Shown: positions 13,166-23,519 of the stretch, in pieces
Numbering within the stretch: the stretch's first letter is position 1
How the letters are laid out: every line of letters begins with the position of its first letter
Source: Cinnamomum chago
Taxonomy: Eukaryota > Streptophyta > Magnoliopsida > Laurales > Lauraceae
NCBI GenBank assembly: GCA_038049695.1
Contig: CP142452.1
Location: 68,577,501 to 68,641,500, forward strand
Direction of reading: 5' to 3'
DNA: 64,000 bases
Translations under genes and position numbers: made by a program
Notes under the pieces: model-generated
What the model was told of the DNA's origin: nothing
Databases searched by the model: none
The model's input: only the letters and a program-made list of their open reading frames with translations

Positions 13166-13916
13166 AAGTGGGGGTGGGGGGGTGTTTGCAATAATCCTCA
13201 TTGATTCAACCAACCATTTTCCTTAACCTGCTTTTGTGTGCTGCTTCTCTATTCTGAGCAAGCCTTCTCAGTATCTACGACTTATGTCAACAGAGTCATG
13301 AAACTTTAACTAAATGGGATCTCTACATTCCTATGGAAGGAATATACATAATCAATTACCTTTGGATCTAGTGTTTTGGTTCCTTCATGCTGTGAACTAG
13401 AAGTTAGACCCCTTCTGGTTTACTTGGCACTGAGAAAATCAGAGAAAAACCATCACCTTTGCTATCTCCATCCAACTATCTAACATTATACATGCTCAAA
13501 ATCATTGACATTAGAAAAGGCGGAAATGGTTTCTGAATATTAGTTATTGGTGTGTGAAATAGTCATGGCTAGAGATCATGGACTCATTTCAAGAGAATCA
13601 TGAGAAGCAAACAAGTTAAAAAGAATAAATGTACAAGAGAAGAAAATACCATGTAACACCATTAGTTTCTTTTTACCGTTCCTACTACCTTGGCATCTCT
13701 CCCAGGTTGGGGCACTGTTGCAGGATCATTTTTAGGATGGGCTAATTCCATGGATATCTCTGATGGTCTCTTGTAGAAACAAAATCAATAGTTTCCTGCC
13801 AATAAAAGCGCAGTTTTAGAGCCATCCCATCTACCTACTATTTGAAATAGCCACCAATAAAAAAAAATAAAAAAAAAAAACCCACCTTCCATCATCTTCT
13901 TCGGTGTCCATACCTT

Positions 13917-14302
13917 CTTAGATGGCTCCAAAATGAAACTCTTCATTTTCCTCTTCTTCTTCTAACTGCCATAGCTTTGTAGATGGCTCCACTTGCATAG
14001 GTTGAGAAGGGAAAATATTCAAAGTGGGTCTGATTCCTCCTGAACTTTCTGCATACAAGTACTTGCCATTGGTTAAATCTCCTAAAAAGGGTGCAACTGA
14101 AACATCTGAAAAAGAAACATGAGAAATAAACAGACACATGAAGAGGAAAAAGCAGGCAATTTAAAAATGTAAATGCCTGAAAAATATAGAAAATACGTTC
14201 TGATGCAATTTCGAGCAGTGCACTTGAGTAGTTGACCGGAGATAGATAGTGTGTGCCCATCAAGAAAATCCTCGAAGCCAACGGGTGGTATAGTTTGCAA
14301 AT
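13917..14302 (-). pseudogene. two phase-compatible exons of an unrecognised gene
   Basis: On the minus strand, an exon at 14197-14302 (acceptor TTGTAG, donor GTATTT) reads through ASRIFLMGTHYLSPVNYSSA and ends in phase 1. The next begins at 14105 after a TTTTTCAG acceptor and continues in the same frame with VSVAPFLGDLTNGKYLYAES to a stop at 13917-13919. Its tail is acidic (a run of Glu near LWQLEEEEENEEF). Phase agreement and good splice signals suggest a real spliced gene rather than random frames. I do not recognise the family. It lies inside the CACTA-like element and is probably a captured fragment. Confidence 0.4.
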
Positions 14303-14917
14303 CTACAACACAGCTAATATGTCAAGGTAAACTTTAATTGTGCAAGAGAATTGCAAAATTCAAAATTAGAGTGCAAGTGAGCCAATGAGTATACCATGGT
14401 TACAGTGGTTTCATAACAATATGGGTGTCAATTGGGGCCCAAGCAGGTAGTAGATCAAGTTGAGTTGGGCGATGTAGAATAACCAACCTCAATTACTTAC
14501 ACTTGTTATAAGAGAACTTTATATGCATTCTTGGATCTGTGATCCGATGTGAATATTTACAATATTTACAACACTAAATGGAAGAGAGGAGAAAACATGA
14601 GATGCCCATGTGTTGGGGTTCTGTTGAGTTAATACATTAATAACTAGTAAAAGTAAGGCTTATTGGTTTATAGCATACATCTGTTTTGGGATTTTTAGGA
14701 CATCGGTGCCCATCAGAATTGCATATTGGAGGTCACTGTTAGATCATGTCATGCAGCAAACGTGTAGAAAATCCATTTGTGGATTCATGTGTATGCTGCA
14801 AACATGCCATACACCCAATATGGTGAAACATAAAGTGGATTATCTGGCCCAAACTGGTAAAAACTAGAGTTTTTTTTTTTTTTTTTGGGTAAAAGGTAGA
14901 ATATTTATCCTTCCAAG

Positions 14918-16432
14918 TTGAGCATAAAACCTAGAGACAATGTACCCCACATTTTAACTCATACTCAAAACTGTTCATTCACTATCCCACATTCTAAAAC
15001 AGAAAAAAAAAAAAAATTCACAAAACTCAATCATTGTTTCATACTGGTTGGTCATGGGATATCACTGCTTTGGGTACACTGCTTCCTGTCTGGAGTATCT
15101 CCCAGCGTCTCACCTTTTTATTAGTATAATCTACAAAATGAATAGAAAATCACGACGACAGCATTTCCAAAATGCACAAAAGCATGAACATAAACCACAG
15201 TATCATATTAAAAACCAACCCTGCAAGTCTGCAACTAGAAATAATTTACTAAAAACAGAGTAGCGGAAGCCATTTTCCCATCAATACATGAGCGCTTCAA
15301 AGAAGACCTAATGGGGCCAGCATTTATGATTGATATCATTGAAGATCTATCACGTGATATCTACCTTCAAGCTATCTACCTTTTCAGCATCTGTGTAGTG
15401 GGTCATCCACCTTCCTTTCCGGAAACACCCTGCCAACTCCAAATAGCCACTGTCCTGAACACTGTACACTACAGCTAGACTTTCTTTCCCAATGCCATTC
15501 CAATCATAACTCGGTCTAGACTTTCTTTCCGAAGCCAGGTATTGCAAGGCAATTTAATTTTGGAAACACTTTGAAGTTAGTTTAATGCTAGTTTTGTGCC
15601 CATCACTTTATTGGCCCTTCTGTATCAACAACCTACTGCCTTCGCATGTATAGCTATGTGCCTATGTCATTTAGAGGATTCTTTCATTGTATTTTATTAA
15701 TTCACGAAAGTAACTTTAGAAACTAAAAGCTGTATAACAAAATATACTTATAACTTCCTATAAATTACTGATTTTTATGGACATGGCAGCTTCTTGTGTT
15801 TTCCACAGCTCCTCAGACTTGGCACCTTGTATCCATGCTCCAGGCAAATATGACATAATCAAAGTTACTTAAGATAAGAAGAAAAACTACACATCTCCTA
15901 ACCAACCATACATGATCTATCATTACTAGGCTAGGATAAGTGATGAAATGGTTTGAGTAGTGTTATCTGAAAAGGATACTAAGGATATGCTATGATTAAG
16001 TTTTGCATTAATTTTGATGATGTTTCTCCAGTCCATGGCATTCTTCTTTCTTTTCCAAACCTCTGCAATCCCTTGGCTGGGAAGAACCATATTCTCTCTC
16101 AGATCCTCCATATATTAATTTCATGCCCCTCCCAGAGGAAATTACTTTGATCCTTTCAAGTTCTTTTTCCTTTACTTTTTTTTTCCTCTCTTTCAGCAGC
16201 CATTACCATGATCACAAACAACTGAGAGAAAAAGATTCAAAGATTAAACATACTAATCCTATTTGTATTTTTGGGTACAAAATATTGAGAACATCGAAAC
16301 AAATAAGAACACAACAACTATTTATCTAAAAGACCTCCAGTGTGGCAATCAAAAAGCTTGGAAGACAGATTCAATGAGAAACAATTCTATGCTCCAGGAA
16401 ACAAATATTGAAACAAAGATCTCTGAAACACC
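14918..16432. other. interior of the CACTA-like element, no gene recognised
   Basis: A 65-codon minus frame at 15350-15547 (containing ESLAVVYSVQDSGYLELAGC) has protein-like composition but I cannot identify it or place splice sites with confidence. The rest is AT-rich and looks intronic for a minus-strand captured gene. Confidence 0.3.
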
Positions 16433-16433
16433 A

Positions 16434-16560
16434 TACCTTCGCAGCAAAATGACCTCCATAAGCTCTAACAAGCTCCAATGCTGACAACAAAGCGATGCCT
16501 ATCAAGCCACAGGCTGCTACAATCTTCTCTGCTCTGGTTTCATTCAAGTAAGCAGTGAAA
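16434..16560 (-). pseudogene. possible captured exon, unrecognised
   Basis: The minus strand reads AEKIVAACGLIGIALLSALE and continues ELVRAYGGHFAAK to a GTATGG donor near 16434. The segment is hydrophobic and could be a membrane helix. The upstream acceptor is not certain. It lies between the START exons and the exons at 13.9-14.3 kb on the same strand, so all may come from one captured locus or from several. Confidence 0.3.
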
Positions 16561-16955
16561 TAGCAATGGGGGCCAGCATTTCACCTGTCTCTTGCTACAG
16601 GGGTTCCCAGTATGATATCAGTATACTTGTCTGGAAGGTAAAACAAAATTACCCAGATTTAAAAGCACAAAACAGATTTTAAAAAAGAAAAAATTGGAAG
16701 AGAATCTCTGACATCTGTTCTTAATCATGTAAGAATCTCTTCCATTTTCTATGGGAATTGATAAATGGACCCATCTTTCTTCTTTTCGCGTTGTACAAAA
16801 CATCCAAGTACTTAAATTGCAACTTTGAGTGCTTCATAACTATTTAAATAACCAACTAAACTGCTCTCCTTGAAAAGCCAATACAGAACTACCTAAAGAC
16901 AAATAATGATTACTACATAAGATCAAACAAAATCTGTCATATCTAATATACTTAC

Positions 16956-17225
16956 TGAGACAAGTATTTTGTGTCATATGTGCCGTAGATAACATCATAG
17001 TGCCCATTTACAGAATCAATTAACTCAAGGTCACCTGTCAACACATCCCACCTGCAAAAATAATGTCTTAGGGAGAGTCAAGAAATAAGCACATGTAAGC
17101 ATACAATTACACTGCCAAACTCACTCATATTTCTTGTGTCGGTCAACATTGCAAACAACTTCAAACACTGTGTCCAAGTTGGCATCAATCACACCAACAG
17201 ATTTCACAAGAAAACTTTCATCATT
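16956..17225 (-). pseudogene. EDR2-like START-domain fragment (two exons)
   Basis: Two minus-strand exons join cleanly. Exon 17125-17225 (acceptor ATAACAG, donor GTGAGT) reads ESFLVKSVGVIDANLDTVFE and ends KKYE. Exon 16956-17051 (acceptor TTTGCAG, donor GTAAGT) continues WDVLTGDLELIDSVNGHYDV and ends GTYDTKYLS. This is the N-terminal half of the START lipid-binding domain as found in plant ENHANCED DISEASE RESISTANCE 2 and its paralogues, membrane-associated lipid-binding proteins that restrain pathogen-triggered cell death. The PH domain, the rest of START and the DUF1336 domain are not seen nearby. The fragment sits in the middle of the CACTA-like element, so capture is the likely explanation. 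Both exons are open and their splice sites are intact. Confidence 0.7.
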
Positions 17226-17619
17226 CTGTTATGATCAAGACAAGGTTTAAACAAATTAATTTTTCAACATTCAACAATATAAATTTGGGGAAAAACAACA
17301 ATGCATATAAAATATGAAACAAGGCATTGTATGTATATTATAAGATAATTGCATTCCAATCACCTCTTTTCCATTTGAACAAAATAATCAGTCACCACAT
17401 AGTTCAGAAGAAAACAACAATTCGCTAGGATTGAGAAAAGCCCTCTTAACAATTCATAAGTCTACAGATTAATTCCATACAACCCATATGACACTTCATT
17501 AAGATGATTCATATTTACAGAATACAGACAAGATGACAGGTGACTAATATTGATCCATACCCCATTGAAGCACTTGAGAAAGCTTCATAAAATCTTTTAA
17601 ACCAAGCTTTATACGACGG

Positions 17620-17990
17620 ACTAATCATGAAACATATTGATAGTGGAGAGCAAATCATTGAATGCTACTTGGCAGAGGCCTCATCACAACACCCGTGGAA
17701 ATTTCATTTCTCTTTAATGAAATCAGATTTTTGTCTTCCTCAATTCACGTAGTTTTTTGGCATGTGGGTCGGGAAGTTAATGTGGTGGATATATTGGCCA
17801 AGCAAGGTGGATAGTCTGGATTCTTTTCTTAGGCCCTTTTTTATATATATTTTCTATGTAGTGTCTAGAAAAATACTAATAAGCATATGCCATTTTACCC
17901 AGTGTGCTAGCTTTTCATTTTGGTGGTGCTTGTGCTCTCTTTCATTTTGAATAAAGCCAGCAGTTGGAAAAGAAAGAAAAGAAAAAGATA
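17620..17990 (+). mobile_element. L1 LINE 3' end
   Basis: The plus strand encodes, with stops, the RNase H-like tail of plant L1 ORF2: VVFWHVGREVNVVDILAKQG matches the usual H-V-x-R-E-x-N-x-x-A-D-x-L-A-K-x-G pattern. It ends in an A-rich tail near 17960-17990. The insert is 5'-truncated; no TSD was resolved. Confidence 0.6.
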
Positions 17991-18779
17991 GAAAGAAATA
18001 TGAGGCAGTTTATCGGCAGTGTGAATGCAACAACTCAAATGCTCATTTATTTAAGCACAGGAGAGAGAAGAAAAGAAAGATGCTAAGATTGGAGAATTAG
18101 ATCACATGGCCACCAAAAGGATCGCAGGGCATCGATCTATCAGAGCAAACAAATGAGTAAATGTACATATATATTAGCATATCTGCATAGAGAAAGCTTA
18201 CCCATAAATAATGATCAATTTCTAGGGATCTCATCCACTTTCAAACCATCAAATCTATAGATAGGATCTCATCCACTTTCAAACCATCAAACCATTCAAA
18301 TGCTTGGCCCTGTTTTCACAATTTCATTCAGAGAAGCACTATATACAGTAGCATGGATGGATCAAGCTGCAAAGAAACCACCATAAGATACTTTGCATCT
18401 AATCAGAAGTTTGCAAATGGTAAGTTATAAAATATATGTAGCCGTAGGCAATAATTCATATTCAACTTCAAAACCATCAACAAAAGGATGAAAAACGAAA
18501 CCCTATGTAGAATATTCATCCATAAATCAAAGCAAGAGTAGAGTATCATCTTTACCATAAGAAATAAATAAATTTCTAAGATGCTAAAAAACTCATCTAA
18601 CACTAATTAATGGAAAACCCCCAATTAACAAAACCTAATCAAATGGAAGAAGCTTACAAAACAGTGAAGCTTGAAATTAGGGATGATGAAGATCGTGGGG
18701 CCCACTTGATCGATGGCCCACTGGAATAGTGCTGGTGATGGTGCTCGGTGATCCACTGGGCAAAGAGGGGGAGGAAAGA

Positions 18780-19440
18780 AATCAGAAAGAATGAGAGAAA
18801 GAAAGAGAGAGAGAGTGAAATGCGTGGGTGCTCAGTGACGTTGCTGGGAAGAGTGAATGAGGAGGAAATAAAGAAAGGAAGAAAGAGAGAATAGAAAATC
18901 AAATGGGAGATGAGATGAATGAGTGGAGAAGGGAGAGGAAAATGAGAGAGGGGGCTGCTGAGAGCGTGGAATGAGAAAGGGGAAAGGGAGATAAGGGAGA
19001 AGGATAAGGAAGAAAGAAAGAAGAGGAGAAGGAGGAAAGGGCGGCTGCGCAGGGCAGAGGAGAGGAGAGGAACAGGGAAGGAAGAAGAGAAGAGAGGAAG
19101 AGAGAGAGAGAACCGAGGGAGAGAGGGAGTGGTGTGCAGGTGGGCGCAGGGCGGAACAGAGGAGGAAGCAGGGGAGAGGGAGAGGAGCAGGGGAGGAAGA
19201 AGAGAAGAGAGAGAGAGAGAGAACCGAGGGAGTGGTGTGCAGGTGGGCGCTGCAGCAAGCGCAGGCGAGGGGAGACAGGGGAGGAACAAGATGAGAGGAA
19301 GGGAGGGAGAAGAGCAGACAGAGAGGAAACAGAGTGATGGGGAACGAGGGAGAGAGAGAACAGAGAAGAAAGAGAGAGGAGAGGGGGAATGGTGCGTGAA
19401 TGCAGGAAGAGAGAGGGGTGTACCTGGTGCAGGGGAGGGG
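18780..19440. repeat. long purine (GA-rich) tract with internal duplication
   Basis: For about 660 bp the plus strand is almost all G and A. A roughly 110-bp unit ending in GTGGTGTGCAGGTGGGCGC occurs at about 19128-19148 and again near 19230-19250. Several long minus frames across this tract are proline-, serine- and leucine-rich translations of CT repeats and are not genes. It may be a CT-rich leader or promoter of the captured minus-strand locus. Confidence 0.6.
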
Positions 19441-19589
19441 TCCGCAGCGCGATGCGGAGGATGAAGGCGTCCGGGGCTGCTGCGCGCGCTTGGCGGTGCT
19501 GCTGTGGTCGTCTTGCAGTGGAGGCCTTCGAATCCTCAAGGCCGAAGGACAAATAAATATTCTCCAAGCGCACCACACGACCCCTCCAC

Positions 19590-19712
19590 GGGAAATTCTA
19601 TATGCACCCCTTATATGTGCTGAGCACACCCACATCCCATTGTTAAAAATCACTGTTCACAATGGGATGTGGGTGTACTCAGCATAAAGGGAGGGTACAT
19701 ATAGAATTTCCC
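19590..19712. mobile_element. 123-bp MITE with 8-bp TSD
   Basis: The two halves are near-perfect inverted repeats beginning GGGAAATTCTATATG and ending in its complement, with an inner CCCACATCCCATTGT pair around a short loop. The flanks CCCTCCAC at 19582-19589 and 19713-19720 form an 8-bp TSD, fitting a hAT-type MITE; reading the border one base differently would give a 9-bp, Mutator-type TSD. Confidence 0.85.
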
Positions 19713-19779
19713 CCCTCCACTGCCGTCGACTGCATTAAAATAAATATTTATTTGTACGAAAATGAAGTTCATAAAAAAC

Positions 19780-20640
19780 TTAAACTTTGCCGACACTTCT
19801 TTTCTCGTCGGTAAAATGCAAAAGAAAAATTAATAAAAATAAAAACTTTTACCGACGTTTTTTTTCTTCGAACGGAAACTAGAGTAGAAAAGGGGCGGGA
19901 TTCGTTTGTTTCATTTTAGTCTAGGAAACCACATTACAAGATTGTTGTTTTAAAACTAAAATGTGGTAAAAATAAACCACAATAATGACAGGTATTTTTG
20001 TGCCAAACCATGTGGTTAAAAAACGTTTTTGACGTAGCGTATGTGATTTCATTTCATCGCCCAACATCGCTCAAAAATGAACCGCGAAGACGACCCAGCC
20101 GACCCAAATTTGATGTATTCCGTGACGAAATAATTTCGTTGTGGATTAATTTTAAGGAATTCTGCGACGTACGACATATTTTTGTCGCGAAAAATTCTTA
20201 ATAAAATATGGTGCAAAAGATTTACCGACGAAAATAATACATCACCAAATAAACAGTTTTGTCGGAAAAACTCCACCTCTAGATGGCGCCAACTCCATTT
20301 CTTGGCACCAAGGTTTTTGCGACAATATTTAGTGACAATTGAAAATTATCATCGCTAAATAATTTGCGGTTTTTTTACACGACAAGATGAATATTTCGTC
20401 GCTAAAAGCAACATTTAGTGACAAAATTTCAAAACGTCATAGAATATTTGCCGTGAAAAGTGATTTCTGTTATAATGTAAAATATTGCTCGACGCAATTT
20501 GTTCGCCGGCAAAAGAAAAATAAAGCACGATCGTTTGGCGGGGATGGAAGGTGAAATTTGCCTTGACATTTGCCGGCGAAAAAAAAAACGTTGGGAAAAC
20601 CTTGACCTTTGCCGGCGAAAAAGGCAAATTGCCGGGAAAA
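19780..20640. repeat. hairpin-rich subterminal sequence
   Basis: Further ACCGACG/CGTCGGT palindromes (19790-19870 and near 20222) are followed by TTTAGTGACAA-type and GCCGGCAAA-type repeats. This resembles the ends of related CACTA-family elements and suggests that more than one element, or repeated terminal sequence, was merged here. No coding sequence seen. Confidence 0.5.
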
Positions 20641-20649
20641 ACCTAACAT

Positions 20650-21620
20650 TTGCCCGAAAAAATCGAAAACCGGCAAGAGCACTTCGCTCGAGGGTATAGT
20701 AATTTGTAGGAACCGACGGTTCGCAAATAGGACTTCCAGTTACAGAATTAGAAGCAAAAAAATTGGATTTTCCAACACTTAGGCTAAAAAACGGCCTGTC
20801 GGGGGTCCAGAACGGGAAACGGCCCTCGAAAAAATCTAAAACCGGCACGAGCACTTCACTCGAGGCTAGAGTAACTTGTAGGAACCGACGGTTCACAAAT
20901 TGAACTTCCGGTTAGAGATTTAGAAGCGAAAATATCAGATTTTCCAACACTTAAGCTAAAAATTGGCCCCCGGAAAAATTGGAAACTGGCACGACCACTT
21001 CGCTCGAGGGTAGAGTAACTTTTAGGAACTGACAGTTCGCAAATAGGACTCCTGGTTAGAGATTTAGAAACGAAAACATTGGATTTTCCAACACTTGACT
21101 CGAAAACGGCCCGCTGAGGGTCCGGAATGGGAAACGGCCCTCGAAAAAATTGAAAACCAGCACGAGCACTTCACTCGAGGCTAGAGTAACTTGTAGGAAC
21201 TGAAGAATCGCAAATAGGAATCCCGGTTAGAGATTTAGAAGAAAAAACATCGGATTTTTCAACACCTAAGCTCGAAAACGGCTCACCGGGGGTCTGGAAC
21301 GGGAAACAGCCCCTGGAAAAATCGAAAACTGGCATGAACACTTTGCTTGAGGCTAGAGTAGCTTATAGGAACTGATGGTTCACAAATAGGACTCTCGGTT
21401 AGAGAACTAGAAGTGAAAACATCGAATTTTCCAACACATAGGCTCGAAAACGGCCCACCGGGGGTCCGGAACGGGAAACAGCCCCCAGAAAAATCGAAAA
21501 CTAACGCGGGTACTTTGTTCAAGGCTAAAGTAACTTGTAGGAATTGATGGTTAGTGAATTAGACTTCATGTTAACAAATTAAACGCAAAAACTGCCTGAT
21601 TCTCAATACTTAGGTTGGAA
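20650..21620 (+). repeat. tandem array of 171-bp repeat, about 5.7 copies
   Basis: Units start near 20661, 20833, 20977, 21148, 21320 and 21492, so the spacing is 171-172 bp except one unit shortened by about 27 bp. Each unit carries AATCGAAAACCGGCACGAG, then CACTTCGCTCGAGG, GTAACTTGTAGGAAC, a GGTTAGAGA block, GATTTTCCAACACTTA and GGGGTCCGGAACGGGAAAC. Divergence among units is moderate. About one unit is present at the matching place in the left arm (13030-13165), so the array expanded on the right side only. Confidence 0.85.
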
Positions 21621-22654
21621 CACAGGTCGCCGAAAAACTTAAGAAAAGATTTATATATACATGTTTATCTTTCATTTATAATTTAATTAATTGAAAAGAT
21701 TCTAATGTTGTTTTTGTCATTGCAGATTGATGGACGCTTTGGGGCCGGTTGCAGATATCTGGAGCTGTTTTAGTCTTTTTAGTTTATTTGTATATGTATA
21801 TTGGACATTTATATGTGACTGTATCATTGTTGAATGTAATATTTGTTTAATGAGATGAATAATTTGAAGAAAAATGGCGATGCTTTTTTGTTTATTTAGC
21901 AACTTTAGTTTGCATGCATTTTTTATATTGAATATAGGTACACGAACATGTTTATTTTTTGATACAGGTGTATAAACATGTTTACAGGAAAATTATATTG
22001 AAAAAACAAATAAATCATTTTTAGAAAAAATAAAAATAATTTTACCGACGTTTTTTTTCGTCGGCCAAAGTAGAAGTAAAAATAACAAACATAAAATACT
22101 TTTACTGACGTTTTTATTCGTCGGCCAAAAAAAATAAAATATAAAAACATTAAAAAACACTTTTACCGACGTTTTGTTTCGTTGGCAAAAGCAGAAAGAA
22201 AAATAAATATAAAATATAAAAGTACTTTTACCGAAGTTTTTTTTCGTCGGTAAAATAAAAATAAAAGTAAAATATAAAATACTTTTACCGACGCTTTTTT
22301 TCGTTGGCAAAATAAGAAATAAAATATAAAATATAAAAATACAGTTACCAACGTTTTTTTTTTGTCGGTAAAATAAAAAAAATAAATATAATACTTTTAC
22401 CGACGTTTTATTTCGTCGGCAAAAGGATAAATAAAAACACTTTTACCGATGTTTTTTTTCGTCGGTAAAAGAAAAAACAAAAATAAATAAAATATTACCG
22501 ACGTTTTTATTTGTCGGTAAAAGTCCGTGATTTTTATTTTCCCTAAAAAATAAGCTAATGATAAAATTGAACTTTTACCGACGTTTTTTTTTTTAAAACG
22601 TACTCTTTACCGACGAATTTAGAAAAGCATTACTAAAAAATGTCACTAAAAGTG
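21490..22654. repeat. right inverted arm of the CACTA-like element
   Basis: Complement of the left arm in the same order. From 22035 to 22620 about ten palindromes of the form ACCGACG-TTTTTTT-CGTCGGC lie 50-65 bp apart; these would form short hairpins and are the kind of inverted subterminal motif that CACTA transposases bind. The arm ends near AAAAGTG at 22654. Confidence 0.7.
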
Positions 22655-22839
22655 CAGTTTGCTATTGCATGCAAGTGTAAGGGTTTTTTTCCTGTAAAAA
22701 CCTATTAGAAAACCTAAGATTGGAATGCTAATTGGTTGATCCAGCTACACAGGGGATGTTGCTTTGCCTCTCCTTCTACCTTATTATTCATTGGATTGGA
22801 TGTATAGTATTTTTGTGGTAGCCAAGCGCAAGGGGATTG

Positions 22840-22950
22840 GGACCCTCAGGGAGATAAAGAACTTGCTCATGTGAGGAGCAAGGGGGAGACAAAGGGATCA
22901 ATCCATGGTCCTCCACATGAGGGGCAGGGTTGCCAACCAACTAGGCGACC
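22840..22950 (-). repeat. SINE-like, tRNA-derived repeat (copy 2)
   Basis: The minus strand shows AGTTGGTTGGCAACCC followed by GGATTGATCCCTTT, the same two-box layout as the segment at 1083-1216. Probably a degraded copy of the same family. Confidence 0.3.
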
Positions 22951-23519
22951 TCTCAGTCGTGATTGGATATATATTGTTGATGTTAATAAATTGATTCTAA
23001 TTTTTTTTACTATGGTCTCCTAATGCCAATGGTATCACAACATTGTAACAACTCATTTGGTTGCATTTTGAATGACCTCGGTATTTCTTTTCAAACCTAG
23101 TTTAGTTATGAGAGTCAAACCCATATTAGAAGTGATCTATGCTTCGATGTCAATATTACTATCATTCATGACAATGAGTAGATAAGTTATAGAGGATTTT
23201 ACAAAAAAAAAAAAAAAAAAAAAACCCACTTTAGGTGACCAATGGGCCTAAAAGATCATTTTAACAGACCTTGCATCAGATCAGTCATTTTGCTTAAAGA
23301 GTTTTTTTTTTTTTTTTAGCACTTTCAACTAGCGTCTCTAGCGATCTTAGTTTTATGACGTTAAGGGTCTCTAGAGACCTTGCGGTGTACACAAATTAAA
23401 ACAAAATAGGCGTGTTTCCTTGTGTTTCGTTGTCAACAACACGTTCATCTGCACCCATTTCTTCCAACCCAGTCATCCAACTGTGGTCCAACTTGTATCC
23501 ATGGGCGAGTGGAACTTGT

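Larger units (their letters stand above)
12055..22654. mobile_element. CACTA-like composite element with 1.1-kb inverted arms
   Basis: Left and right ends are long inverted repeats. Moving inward from each end they show the same order: a CACT terminus, dense ACCGACG/CGTCGGT hairpins, then a block with TTGCAG-ATTGAT-GACGCTTTGGGG, then one or more 171-bp units. The order and content match over about 1.1 kb per arm (12055-13165 and 21490-22654). CACT ends and inverted subterminal repeats are typical of CACTA elements. The middle, 13.2-19.7 kb, contains minus-strand exons of apparent host origin, a GA-rich tract, an L1 tail and a MITE. I saw no transposase and no matching 3-bp TSD, so this may be a fusion of two copies of the same terminus. 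Borders are inferred from the arms. Confidence 0.55.

Noticed and set aside
18654-19653. Three overlapping long minus frames (211-273 codons) rich in Ser, Pro and Leu
   Set aside because: They translate the CT-repeat strand in all frames; low complexity rather than genes.
20650-21620. Centromeric alpha-satellite, suggested by the 171-bp period
   Set aside because: The length match is coincidence; this is plant DNA, and the unit belongs to the transposon arm.
22035-22620. CRISPR array, suggested by regular short palindromic repeats
   Set aside because: Spacers are A-rich and similar to each other, the repeats are imperfect, and the context is a eukaryotic transposon.
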